Origin: Alphaproteobacteria bacterium
GTDB lineage: Bacteria; Pseudomonadota; Alphaproteobacteria; UBA8366
Assembly (NCBI GenBank): GCA_021774335.1
Contig: JAJFJD010000056.1
Span: 86,618-150,617 of the forward strand
DNA: 64,000 nucleotides
Direction: 5' to 3'
The first letter of the stretch is position 1; every line of letters begins with the position of its first letter. The position numbers and the translations under genes are program-made. The notes under the pieces were generated by a model that made no database searches, had not been told where the DNA came from, and saw nothing but the letters and a program-made list of their open reading frames with translations. Below are positions 18,344-26,806 of this stretch, one piece after another.

Positions 18344-19729
18344 ATGAGCCGCCCCAAACCGAATCTGTTGTTCATCTTCGCAGATCAGCTACGCGCTTCG
18401 TCGGTCGGATATGCTGGCGAGGAAGCCGTCCGAACGCCGAATATCGACGCGTTCGCCGAGAGCGGCACGATCTACACCAACGCGGTTTCCATGCTGCCGG
18501 TTTGCGGGCCGTACCGCGGCTCATTGATCACCGGCAGAACGCCCCTTTCGACCGGCCTGGTCATCAACGACGTGGCCTTGAAAACCACGGAAACAAGCAT
18601 CGGGCATTGCTTCAAGCAAGCCGGCTATGACACGGCCTATATCGGAAAATGGCATCTCGATGGCCCGGACCGCCCTGCTCTGGTGCCACCGGGGCCCCGA
18701 CGCCAAGGCTTTGACTATTGGATGGGGGCCAACTTCGAACACAACTATGACCGCTCCTACTACACCGACAACGCGGGCGACCGGCAGCTATGGGAGGGTT
18801 GGGATGCGGTGGCGCAGACCGACGACACCATCCGGTATCTACAGAACCGCGACGGCGACAATCCTTTCTGCCTTTTCCTGTCATGGGGGCCACCGCATCA
18901 TCCGTACCGCCTGGCGCCCGAGGAATATCTTGAAATGTACGACGCCGACGCCATCGAAGGCCGGCCCAATTGTCCCGACGTCCCGCGCCAGGACCTCTGG
19001 GGGTACTACGCTCAGACAACATTTTTGGACGATCAATTCCAGCGTCTCCTCGACACCATCGCCGAACTCGGCCTGGCGGACGACACGATCATCGTGTTCT
19101 CGTCGGATCACGGCGACATGCACGGGTCGCACGGTCTCTACAAGAAACAGTGGCCGTGGAACGAGGCGATCAAGGTGCCGTTTGTCATCCGCTATCCGGG
19201 GTCCGTACCGGAGGGTGCCAGGATCGAGGCACCAATCAACGTCATCGACGTCATGCCCACACTGCTCGGATTAGCCGGCCTTCCGGTTCCTGAACCGGTC
19301 GAAGGGGTCGATCTGTCGCCGTTCCTGACGGGCGAACAGCAGGACCCGCCGGAGTCGGTGCTGATCATGAACCCCTGTCCATTTTCCATCGGCGATTCCA
19401 GGGGCGATGATCAATACCCGGACTTCAGGGGCATGCGGTTTGAATACCGGGGTGTCATCACGGACCGATACACCTATGTCCGCACCATCGATGGCCCCTG
19501 GATGCTGTACGACAATCGGGAAGACCCCTACCAGTTGGTCAACCTGATCGACGATGCGGAACATGCCGAGACCCGGGACCGGCTCGACGGCCTCATGCGC
19601 GCGCACATGGCGTCAATCGATGACGAATTCCTGACACGGGAAGAATATTACGAACGCCTCGGAATCGAATTCGATGATCGGGGGAAAGTGGTCGACCTCG
19701 TCGAAAACATGTACGACCGTAAAGGATGA
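18344..19729 (+). CDS. Type I sulfatase (formylglycine-dependent)
   Basis: A 461-residue sulfatase with the maturation signature C54-x-P-x-R58 (VCGPYRGSLITGR), where Cys54 would be converted to formylglycine. Other active-site motifs are FIFADQLR (D14), YIGKWHLDG and SSDHGDMHGSHGLYKKQ. It hydrolyses sulfate esters of unknown identity. No signal peptide is seen, so a cytosolic enzyme acting on an imported substrate is suggested. It follows the DUF3604 gene closely. Confidence 0.9.
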   Translation: MSRPKPNLLFIFADQLRASSVGYAGEEAVRTPNIDAFAESGTIYTNAVSMLPVCGPYRGSLITGRTPLSTGLVINDVALKTTETSIGHCFKQAGYDTAYIGKWHLDGPDRPALVPPGPRRQGFDYWMGANFEHNYDRSYYTDNAGDRQLWEGWDAVAQTDDTIRYLQNRDGDNPFCLFLSWGPPHHPYRLAPEEYLEMYDADAIEGRPNCPDVPRQDLWGYYAQTTFLDDQFQRLLDTIAELGLADDTIIVFSSDHGDMHGSHGLYKKQWPWNEAIKVPFVIRYPGSVPEGARIEAPINVIDVMPTLLGLAGLPVPEPVEGVDLSPFLTGEQQDPPESVLIMNPCPFSIGDSRGDDQYPDFRGMRFEYRGVITDRYTYVRTIDGPWMLYDNREDPYQLVNLIDDAEHAETRDRLDGLMRAHMASIDDEFLTREEYYERLGIEFDDRGKVVDLVENMYDRKG

Positions 19730-19751
19730 GCGCCGGCGCGGCAGCGGAGGA

Positions 19752-19982
19752 CTAACAGCAGGATTTTTCTTCGTACTCCTGCCTAAGTTGCTCAAACCGC
19801 TGCCGTCTTCCGCAGTTCTCCCATTCGTCGAAGCGACACTGTGTCTTGCGGCAATCAAACTCACAAAGCGCAATGTCGTTCGGCACCGCCTCGACAAGGC
19901 GGTCCTTGGTTTGAGTAATGGAGTTCCTGAACCAAGACCTCAGACGGCCGAGTTTTGATACTCTTTTTCCGGCATTGGACAC
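19752..19982 (-). CDS. Small Cys-rich protein of unknown function
   Basis: A 76-residue protein with a basic N-terminal third, then a compact cysteine motif: ALCEFDCRKTQCRFDEWENC, and a terminal CC. The four-cysteine spacing C-x3-C-x4-C-x7-C suggests a zinc or iron site. A strong GGAGGAGG sits nine bases upstream of the GTG start, which supports translation. It lies 93 bases downstream of the carboxyltransferase gene on the same strand. No function is recognised. Confidence 0.65.
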   Translation of the reverse strand: MSNAGKRVSKLGRLRSWFRNSITQTKDRLVEAVPNDIALCEFDCRKTQCRFDEWENCGRRQRFEQLRQEYEEKSCC

Positions 19983-20075
19983 TTCACAGCCTCCTCCGCC
20001 TCAAACGCTATCAAGACCGACGCCAGACAGGATTGATCCAAATCAAAGGCTGTCCGCGCGGCGCTCCTTGTCGGG

Positions 20076-21641
20076 TTACGGGCGCACACCGGATTTCATC
20101 TTCGGGCCAAGCCCTTGTTCGAGGCGTTCCTGCATCGCGTCGACGAATTGGCAGAGATAGGCGCGCGTTTCGCGCGGATCGATGATGTCCTCGACACCGA
20201 AGGCTTCCGCCGTGAGGAAGGGCGATGAGTAACTGCGCATTTCATCCTCGAGTTCACGCGTGCGCGCCGCCGGGTCGGGCGCGTTGGCGATTTCCCGGCG
20301 GAATGCAGCGGCGACGCCGCCCTCGACCGGCAGCGATCCCCACTCCGCCGACGGCCAGGCAATCTTGAAGTCCAACCCGTTGTAGTCCGTCATGGCGGCA
20401 CCGGCCATGCCGAAGCAGCGGCGGATGATGACCGACGTGATCGGCACCGTCGCCTGCATCTGCGCGTATTGCAGGCGCATCCCCTCCACCAGCACCGCAT
20501 CGGATTCCGCGGCCGTTCCGATTGCGAATCCCGGCACATCGGCGAAGAAAAAGATCGGGATATGGAAGACATCGCACATGTCGACGAAATGGGTCTGCTT
20601 GCGTGACGCCTTGGCGTCGACGGCACCGCCGAGCATGGGGTTGTTCGCGATGATCCCCACGACACGCCCGTTCAGGCGGGCCAAGACCGTGATCGCGGCG
20701 CGCCCGTAGGTCGGCTGGATTTCGAAGACGGAGTCCCGGTCGACGACAAGGGAAATCAGCTTCCGCATGTCATACGGTTTACGCCGGTCGCGGGGCACGA
20801 TATTGAGTAGCGCCTCCTCGATGCGATCCACCGGATCGTCGCACGCGCCCGTCGGCGGCAATTTCCAAACATTCGACGGCATGTAGCTGAGGAACCGGCG
20901 AATTGTCTGGAAAGCCTCCTCTTCACTGTCCACCGCGTTGTGGACGGTGCCCGCGCGATCGACCGCGATCTTGTAACCGCCAAGTTCTTCTTTCGTGGCC
21001 GTTTCGCCCAAGCCCCGTTCGACCACCGCCGGGCCGGACGCGAAGATCTGGCTTTTGTCTTTCACCATGACGGAAAAGTGCGACATCACCGCGCGTCCCG
21101 CCGGGCCGCCGGCGGCAACGCCGAGCACCGCGCCGACAACCGGCACTTGACCCAGCAATTCCACGAAAATCTGTTTCGGGTTCAGGCTGTGTCCGGGAAG
21201 GACAGAGTAGCCTTTGCTTTTTGCCGTACCGGCGCTACCGCCGAAGCCTTCGATGAGCCGAACCAAGGGGATCTTGTAATCGAGCGCCAGATCGTCGACG
21301 AACCCGCCCTGGCCGCCCTTGCGCCGCATACCGCCTTGATACGTGCCGCCGCCGACCGTCGTGTCCTCCCCGCCGATCGCCACGGGCCTGCCGTCGACCT
21401 TCGCGATGCCCATCACGTAGGGCCCCGGTTTGACGCCGGAAACGACGCCGTCCTTGTAAGTGCCGCTGCCCGCGAGTTTGCCGACCTCGCGAAATGAGCC
21501 GGGATCGGCCACACCGGCGATACGCTCGCGTACGGTCAGGAGGCCGCGTTCCCGATGCCGCGCGAGACGATCCTCGCCGCCCAGCTCGTCCGCCCATTTA
21601 CGGCGTTGGTTGATTTCATCGACTTCCCGCTGCCACGACAT
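20076..21641 (-). CDS. Acyl-CoA carboxylase beta (carboxyltransferase) subunit
   Basis: A 521-residue biotin-dependent carboxyltransferase of the propionyl/methylcrotonyl-CoA type. The N-terminal half has RERIAGVADPGSFREVG and the C-terminal half has RCFGMAGAAMTDYNGLDFKIAWPSAEWG. The subunit moves CO2 from carboxybiotin to an acyl-CoA. No biotin carboxylase or biotin carrier gene is nearby, so it must use a partner encoded elsewhere. The substrate cannot be told. Confidence 0.85.
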   Translation of the reverse strand: MSWQREVDEINQRRKWADELGGEDRLARHRERGLLTVRERIAGVADPGSFREVGKLAGSGTYKDGVVSGVKPGPYVMGIAKVDGRPVAIGGEDTTVGGGTYQGGMRRKGGQGGFVDDLALDYKIPLVRLIEGFGGSAGTAKSKGYSVLPGHSLNPKQIFVELLGQVPVVGAVLGVAAGGPAGRAVMSHFSVMVKDKSQIFASGPAVVERGLGETATKEELGGYKIAVDRAGTVHNAVDSEEEAFQTIRRFLSYMPSNVWKLPPTGACDDPVDRIEEALLNIVPRDRRKPYDMRKLISLVVDRDSVFEIQPTYGRAAITVLARLNGRVVGIIANNPMLGGAVDAKASRKQTHFVDMCDVFHIPIFFFADVPGFAIGTAAESDAVLVEGMRLQYAQMQATVPITSVIIRRCFGMAGAAMTDYNGLDFKIAWPSAEWGSLPVEGGVAAAFRREIANAPDPAARTRELEDEMRSYSSPFLTAEAFGVEDIIDPRETRAYLCQFVDAMQERLEQGLGPKMKSGVRP

Positions 21642-21879
21642 TGCTCAAATTTCCTGTAGAATTTCAATCATCTTGATCATCATAGGTATTGTGGGCCCCT
21701 CGCGAAACTTGTCCTCGGACCGGGACCGAATTGTTTCTGATCGGACATCGTCGAATTCGATTAACCGGCCGATTTGAATGACCTCCTTCACGATGGTCAT
21801 GCCGGTGAACGCTGCTTTACACATCCTTCGCGAGCGTGCGAATTTGCAGCCATTATGATCGCGCTAGGGAGTTCTGAAT

Positions 21880-22551
21880 TTGACTGAAATCGTCACATAT
21901 TCGCTGGCCAACGACATCGCGACGCTGACAATGGACGACGGCAAGGCCAACGCGATGGCGCCAGCCATGAGCGCCGCGCTCAACGCTGGCCTCGACCGGG
22001 CCGCAAGCGAAGCCAAGGCGGTGGTGATCCGCGGCCGGGACGGCGTGTTTTGCGGAGGATTCGACCTCAAGATCATCCGAGGAGAAGACGAACCCCTGAA
22101 AGCGCAAATGCGCGAAGCCGGCATGACGTTGCTGAAGCGGCTTTATCTGTCGCCGCAACCCATCATCGTCGCCGTTACCGGTCACGCAATTGCCATGGGT
22201 GCCCTGCTGCTCCTGGCGGGCGACGCCCGCATTGGCGTCGCTGGCGATTTCCGCATCGGGTTGAACGAGACGGCAATCGGTCTCGCGCTGCCGTCCTCCG
22301 GCGTAGAGATCGCACGCGACCGGTTGGCGCCGACGGTCTTCCAGCGGGCCGTGATAAACGCCGAACTATTTTCGCCTGATGGCGCAGCATCGGCCGGATA
22401 TCTCGACCGGGTGGTTTCTGCGGCAGATTTTGACTCTGCGGTCGCGGAGTCGTCGAGATCGTTAGCCGACTTGGACTCCGACACCTTTGCGGAGATCAAG
22501 CGGCGCGTGCGTCAATCGACGATCGACCGTATTGGTGTATTAGAGAGCTAG
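21880..22551 (+). CDS. Enoyl-CoA hydratase/isomerase (crotonase) family protein
   Basis: A 223-residue crotonase. The oxyanion-hole segments are IRGRDGVFCGGFDLKII and VTGHAIAMGALLLLAGDARIG. In these proteins the two backbone amides stabilise a thioester enolate. Start is TTG, supported by AGGGAG nine bases upstream. It is shorter than typical hydratases (~260), lacking some of the C-terminal helical region, so its exact reaction is uncertain. It is divergent from the acyl-CoA carboxyltransferase gene, with 238 bases between. Confidence 0.8.
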   Translation: MTEIVTYSLANDIATLTMDDGKANAMAPAMSAALNAGLDRAASEAKAVVIRGRDGVFCGGFDLKIIRGEDEPLKAQMREAGMTLLKRLYLSPQPIIVAVTGHAIAMGALLLLAGDARIGVAGDFRIGLNETAIGLALPSSGVEIARDRLAPTVFQRAVINAELFSPDGAASAGYLDRVVSAADFDSAVAESSRSLADLDSDTFAEIKRRVRQSTIDRIGVLES

Positions 22552-22659
22552 CTTCCATAGCATTCGGGGAAAGCTTCTTCCGAAATTCGAATACAGTCAC
22601 ATTTGCGCCACTCATATGTGGCCAACTGGTCAATAGCGAAAAATATGGAGTGTGTTTTT

Positions 22660-23199
22660 ATGTTTCGACATCATTTGATCACGAAAATCTTTGCCATTGC
22701 GCTGTTCACGACCGCGGCGGCCCCGGCGATGGCCACGAACGCACCCAACGAGATTTCCGGCTTCAACAAGATCAAGGTGGAATTCTCCAAGAACGCGACG
22801 AAATGCGGGTTCGAGAGCCTGGAGCCGTTCGAGCGGCATCTTCGAAAGAGTCTCGCAGAGGTCGGCGTCCTGCCGAACAGCAACAGCATCATCGAGATCA
22901 GTCTGGAAGTCGGTGGTATCAACTACGGTGCATTCGAATCGCAATGTGCCATCGACGTGAACCTTGATTTCAGGACAACGTTGAGAGCCGTCAACATCAA
23001 CACGGACAACACGTCCGTCCGCAGAGCCGTCGACCGGTTGGGAACCTTTCCCGTAAGCCTGTACAAGGTCGGGGCCTTCGCCGTCAGTACGACGCTCTAC
23101 ACCGTCTATGACGGCCGCAACATCACGAAGGCCGAAGCCGAGGTCATTAAAATCATCCATCGGCTGGTCAAACGCTTCGCGGACGCGCGGAAGAAGTAG
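22660..23199 (+). CDS. Secreted protein of unknown function
   Basis: A 179-residue protein. Residues 1-25 form a signal peptide (FRHHLITKIFAIALFTTAAA, then PAMA). The mature part has two cysteines (in TKCGFES and SQCAID) that could form a disulfide. ATG at 22660 is chosen because GGAG lies ten bases upstream and the signal peptide starts there; an upstream in-frame ATG at 22603 would add 19 atypical residues. No family is recognised. Confidence 0.6.
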   Translation: MFRHHLITKIFAIALFTTAAAPAMATNAPNEISGFNKIKVEFSKNATKCGFESLEPFERHLRKSLAEVGVLPNSNSIIEISLEVGGINYGAFESQCAIDVNLDFRTTLRAVNINTDNTSVRRAVDRLGTFPVSLYKVGAFAVSTTLYTVYDGRNITKAEAEVIKIIHRLVKRFADARKK

Positions 23200-23347
23200 A
23201 CGCGGTTGGCGAGTAACGCGGAAGGGGCGGCAACCGTCTGTAGCGACGGGTGCAATCAGGGCCGAAATCACCAATCAGTAAATCCCCTTTCCGATCCGCC
23301 GCAACCCGGGCACAATTCGGCGCCCTTCCTCAACCGACGAGCGCATC

Positions 23348-23836
23348 ATGTCCCAGCCCACTGTCACGCATCTCTTCACCACGCCCGCCATGTCGCAGCC
23401 GATGATCGGGCATGACAGCATTTCGACCCTCACTGGCGAAGGCATCGAGGGTGACCGCTACATGCTGAAGACCGGCACTTATTCGAAAAAACCGGAACCG
23501 GGCCGCCACATCACCCTGACCCAGGGCGAAATCCTCGATCAGCTGAAGGCGGAACACGGCCTGACCGTGACGCCCGAGCAGTGCCGGCGCAATGTGGTCA
23601 CGCGCGGGATCGAACTGGTGCCGCTGGTCGGAAGGCAGATCACCGTCGGGCCGGTTCGGCTGCAGGTGCACCGCATCAACCAGCCCTGCCGCTACCTCGA
23701 GAAGCTGCTGAACCAGCCGGGCCTCTACGACGCCTGGTGGGACAAGGGCGGCATCAACTGCGAAATCCTGGACGGTGGCACCATTTCGGTCGGCGACGCC
23801 ATCATCGACCTGGGCGCCGCCGAGGCGGCGGACTGA
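23348..23836 (+). CDS. MOSC domain-containing protein
   Basis: A 162-residue protein with the MOSC fold elements GEGIEGDRYMLKTGTYS, RHITLTQGEIL, and NQPCRYLEKLLNQPGLYDA, which contains the conserved cysteine of MOSC proteins. Such proteins bind molybdenum cofactor or transfer sulfur, or detoxify N-hydroxylated compounds with a partner reductase. No partner is encoded next to it. It converges on the GST gene. Confidence 0.82.
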   Translation: MSQPTVTHLFTTPAMSQPMIGHDSISTLTGEGIEGDRYMLKTGTYSKKPEPGRHITLTQGEILDQLKAEHGLTVTPEQCRRNVVTRGIELVPLVGRQITVGPVRLQVHRINQPCRYLEKLLNQPGLYDAWWDKGGINCEILDGGTISVGDAIIDLGAAEAAD

Positions 23837-23861
23837 CCGCCCCGGCTTTGCACTCCGCGAT

Positions 23862-24527
23862 CTAAGCCGCGTCCGACAATTCGCCCGGCAAGGGCGGTTT
23901 GGTCGCCGCGAAACTTGGCCGGGTGCTGACCGCCTGCCACCATCGACCGAGATTTTCCAGCCCGTCGAAGAACACCAAGCCATTCGGCGTGTTACCGAGA
24001 TAGGTCAGGATCGGTGTCAGCAGGAAATCGGCGATGGAGATGTCTTCTCCCGCAAGAAATGCATGGTCGCCGAGCGCGCGGTCGACGATCTCCACATCCT
24101 GGCGAACAATGGGTTTCGCCTCCTCGATCCGCGCCATGTCGGGCGCACCGTCCGGTCCACTCGGGAAGGCGAACTGAACGACATAGTTCCAAACGATGTC
24201 TTTCACGAGGTAATCACAGGTCGCGCTGATCCACTGGTTCATCCGCGCCCGGCTTTGCAGATCTTCCGGCTGCAGTGCGGGCCCGTCGAAGGCCTCGTCG
24301 ACATAGCGGCAAATCGCGGAGGACTCATACAGGACGAAGTCGCCATGCCGCATGACCGGAATGCGTCCGAACGGATGCAGCTTGAGGTGATCGGGAGTCT
24401 TGAGGTCGTCCCGCGTGTTGGTGCCCACTGCTTCGAGCGTATGGGGCACGCCCTTCTCTTCGCAGGCCAGCCGCGCCGTCCAGACGAAGTTGCTTCTCGG
24501 CGAGCCGAGAATGACGATATCGGACAT
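23862..24527 (-). CDS. Glutathione S-transferase family protein
   Basis: A 221-residue protein. Residues 1-80 form the thioredoxin-like domain (VILGSPRSNFVWTARLACEE; GRIPVMRHGDFVLYESSAI binds glutathione through the Glu-Ser pair). The remainder is the all-alpha domain. ATG at 24527 follows AAGGAG; longer in-frame extensions lack family similarity. It is 49 bases downstream of a VOC gene, so it is probably in the transcript started by the ECF42-type promoter at 25001-25028. Confidence 0.83.
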   Translation of the reverse strand: MSDIVILGSPRSNFVWTARLACEEKGVPHTLEAVGTNTRDDLKTPDHLKLHPFGRIPVMRHGDFVLYESSAICRYVDEAFDGPALQPEDLQSRARMNQWISATCDYLVKDIVWNYVVQFAFPSGPDGAPDMARIEEAKPIVRQDVEIVDRALGDHAFLAGEDISIADFLLTPILTYLGNTPNGLVFFDGLENLGRWWQAVSTRPSFAATKPPLPGELSDAA

Positions 24528-24576
24528 ATCGTGTCTCCTTCGGAATTCATTGTGAATGGGGAGTGACCGAATGCTG

Positions 24577-24945
24577 TTACGTGCTGTGCAAGGCGACCCG
24601 GTTTCCTTCCGTATCGGCAAAATGCGCCATATAGCCATAGGGGCCGATTGCCGTATTCGGCACGATGACCTTGCCGCCCGCAGCCTCGACCCGCTTCAGC
24701 GTGCCGTCGATATCGCCGTCGGCGTCGAAGTAGAGCATCGCGCCGTTGCTCGATGGCGAATTGCCGTCGCAGGGTGAGAGCGCGCCGACCGGCACTTCAT
24801 CGTTCTGGAAGGCCATGATCTTGCCGCCGGGCGTCTCCATGGGAACCAGTTCGGTCGCGAAGACCGAACTGTAGAATTTCGCCGCCCGATCCAAGTTCTC
24901 GACCGGGATTTCGAACCAATTGATGGCAATCTTGGTGTTCGCCAT
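24577..24945 (-). CDS. VOC (glyoxalase/bleomycin-resistance) family protein
   Basis: A 122-residue single VOC-fold protein (NWFEIPVENLDRAAKFYSSV, and ending PYGYMAHFADTEGNRVALHS). The family binds a metal with His/Glu residues and acts on small oxidised or conjugated molecules. It lies downstream of the ECF42-type sigma gene with its own promoter-like element upstream, next to a GST gene, suggesting a stress-induced detoxification pair. Confidence 0.82.
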   Translation of the reverse strand: MANTKIAINWFEIPVENLDRAAKFYSSVFATELVPMETPGGKIMAFQNDEVPVGALSPCDGNSPSSNGAMLYFDADGDIDGTLKRVEAAGGKVIVPNTAIGPYGYMAHFADTEGNRVALHST

Positions 24946-25000
24946 ATGCCGTGCTCCTCTAGCTGATGTGACGCGGCCTCAAAATCGGCCGTCACAAGCA

Positions 25001-25032
25001 AGACGCGCGGCTGGACCCGAATGGGACAGAAA
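25001..25032 (-). promoter_or_regulatory. Candidate ECF42 promoter for VOC-GST genes
   Basis: On the minus strand the sequence reads TTTCTGTCCCATTC, with TGTCCC at 25028-25023, then a 17-base gap counted from TGTCCC, then CGTCT at 25005-25001. The VOC start is at 24945, about 55 bases downstream. An identical upstream block with the same spacing occurs before the DGPF-sigma genes at 26758-26788. The two sites match a bipartite ECF promoter (TGTC-type -35, CGTC-type -10). Confidence 0.6.
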
Positions 25033-25045
25033 ATTTGCAGGACGG

Positions 25046-26305
25046 TTAGCCGATCGAACACGCGCTGATCTGATCGGCAAGGAAGGCGCGGACCGGGCTG
25101 TTCTCGCTCTTGTCCAGGGCGGCCCGGTAATGCCTCTCCGCCAAATCGGGACGGCCGGCCCGCGCCTCAAAATCACCCTGGAGCGCCGGCAACAGATAAC
25201 TGTCCTTCAAGGCTGGAGCGTCTTCCAACGTCTGGAGGACAGTCAATCCCGCCGCTGGACCGTCCGTCATCATGACCGCCACCGACCGATTGAGCTCGAC
25301 CACCGGCGACGGCACCAGCGCCATCAGGTCGTCGTAGAAACTGCGAATTCGCTGCCAATCGGTGTCGTCATAGGTTTCCGCGGCAGCGTGACAGGCGGCA
25401 ATCGCGGCTTCCAGGTGATACCGGGACCGTTCCGACGATGACATCGACTGATCGAGCAGATCGAACCCGAGGGCGATCTGGCGACGGTCCCAGCGCGACC
25501 GGTCCTGCTCCTGCAAGCGGAGCAACCGGCCCTCACCGTCCACACGGGCCGGCAGACGCGACGCCTGGAAGGCCATCAAGGCAGCCAGCGCCCAGACACC
25601 GCCCTTCTCCGCCATTTGGCTCCGCAGCAACAGGTCCGCCAGACGCTGCGCCTCGGCACAGAGGTCGTTGCGAGTCAGGTCGTCGCCGGTCCGCGCCGCA
25701 TACCCCTCATTGAACAGCAGATAGATAATCTGGAGTACTCGGTCGAGACGCGCCGCTTGCTCGTCCGGTTCCGGCAACTCGAAGGGAAACCGCCGCCGGC
25801 GGATTTTGTCTTTGGTCCGGTACAAGAGCTTGCGGATCGCTTCGTCGCTGATCAACAGCGCACCCGCTATGTCCTGCGTACCGAGGCCGCATATCAGGCG
25901 CAGCGTGATCGCGATGCTCTCCCGCGCCGTCAGCCGTGGATGACAGCACACCAGGATCATGCGCAGCGTGTCGTCCTCCAGCGGGCCGGCCCAATCCGAC
26001 ATGTCACTGTGTTCGGGATAGAGGCTGTCGGTGACCGTGGGAACGCTGTCGGCGGCGCGCTTCAACTTCCGAAGACGATCCAGCATATGGTTCTTCGCGA
26101 CGGTGAAGATCCATCCGCCCGGATTTTCCGGTATCCCGGCAAGCGGCCAGGTATCGAGCGCCCGGACCATTGCGGTCTGCACCGCATTCTCGATGTCGTC
26201 GAGATGCTGCGGGCCGAAACGCCGCGTCAGCACAACGATGATGTCGCGCCATTTCTCGCGAAAGAACGCATCGACGAACAGTTTTACCGACGCTTCATCC
26301 GGCAT
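25046..26305 (-). CDS. ECF42-type RNA polymerase sigma factor
   Basis: A 419-residue protein. Residues ~10-80 form sigma region 2 (LDDIENAVQTAMVRALDTW and GWIFTVAKNHMLDRLRK) and ~115-170 region 4 (LTARESIAITLRLICGLGTQDIAGALL). A ~240-residue C-terminal extension with repeated helical pairs follows, which is the mark of group ECF42. Members have no anti-sigma partner and are linked to DGPF proteins, as here (12-base gap). The C-terminal domain is thought to control activity. It probably activates its own operon and the VOC-GST genes (inference from matching promoters). Confidence 0.88.
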   Translation of the reverse strand: MPDEASVKLFVDAFFREKWRDIIVVLTRRFGPQHLDDIENAVQTAMVRALDTWPLAGIPENPGGWIFTVAKNHMLDRLRKLKRAADSVPTVTDSLYPEHSDMSDWAGPLEDDTLRMILVCCHPRLTARESIAITLRLICGLGTQDIAGALLISDEAIRKLLYRTKDKIRRRRFPFELPEPDEQAARLDRVLQIIYLLFNEGYAARTGDDLTRNDLCAEAQRLADLLLRSQMAEKGGVWALAALMAFQASRLPARVDGEGRLLRLQEQDRSRWDRRQIALGFDLLDQSMSSSERSRYHLEAAIAACHAAAETYDDTDWQRIRSFYDDLMALVPSPVVELNRSVAVMMTDGPAAGLTVLQTLEDAPALKDSYLLPALQGDFEARAGRPDLAERHYRAALDKSENSPVRAFLADQISACSIG

Positions 26306-26317
26306 ATCGGATCGAGG

Positions 26318-26677
26318 CTAGTCGGCCCCGGTGCAGTGGCCGAGTTCACGGACCTCGACCGACCCGCCATAGGTCAGGATCGGGCATCCTCTGGCGAGGC
26401 GCTCGGCCTCTTCGATCGATTCGGCGCGGACCGCGAAATAGCCGGCGATTGCTTCCTTCGCTTCCGAGAACGGCCCGTCGACCACGAGGTCGCCGTCCCG
26501 GCTGCGCACGGTCGTTCCCAGATTGCTGGTCAACTTACCGGCGCCGATAAACCGGCCGTCGTCGCTGAGCGACTTGTTCCACGCCACGAATTTTTCGATG
26601 GTCTGCTGCATTTGGTCCGGTGAGAACCGCTCCCAGCGTTCCTCATGGTCGCGCAGAATCAATAGGTAATTCTTCAT
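26318..26677 (-). CDS. DGPF/YCII-domain protein linked to ECF42
   Basis: A 119-residue protein (MKNYLLILRDHEERW at the start) that contains the name-giving motif DGPF in VVDGPFSEAKEAIAGYF. The YCII-related fold is present. Proteins of this class are consistently encoded beside ECF42 sigma factors, and their biochemical role is unknown. ATG at 26677 is preferred: the extended frame adds eleven atypical residues. It is the first gene of the probable operon DGPF-sigma. Confidence 0.85.
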   Translation of the reverse strand: MKNYLLILRDHEERWERFSPDQMQQTIEKFVAWNKSLSDDGRFIGAGKLTSNLGTTVRSRDGDLVVDGPFSEAKEAIAGYFAVRAESIEEAERLARGCPILTYGGSVEVRELGHCTGAD

Positions 26678-26757
26678 CCTTCGGCCTCCGTCTGAACGAA
26701 TTTGCGCCAATCGATCTTACCCAGTCTCTCATTCAGCGACCGGCGCTTCCATCCTAC

Positions 26758-26788
26758 AGACGAGCATATCGCCGGGAATGGGACAGAA
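26758..26788 (-). promoter_or_regulatory. Candidate ECF42 promoter for DGPF-sigma operon
   Basis: On the minus strand TTTCTGTCCCATTC has TGTCCC at 26785-26780, then a 17-base spacer, then CGTCT at 26762-26758. The DGPF start codon is 81 bases further on. The upstream block and the spacing are the same as at the VOC-GST promoter candidate (25001-25032). This is the expected position for an autoregulated ECF promoter. Confidence 0.6.
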
Positions 26789-26806
26789 ATCTGTATCCCG
26801 CTACCG

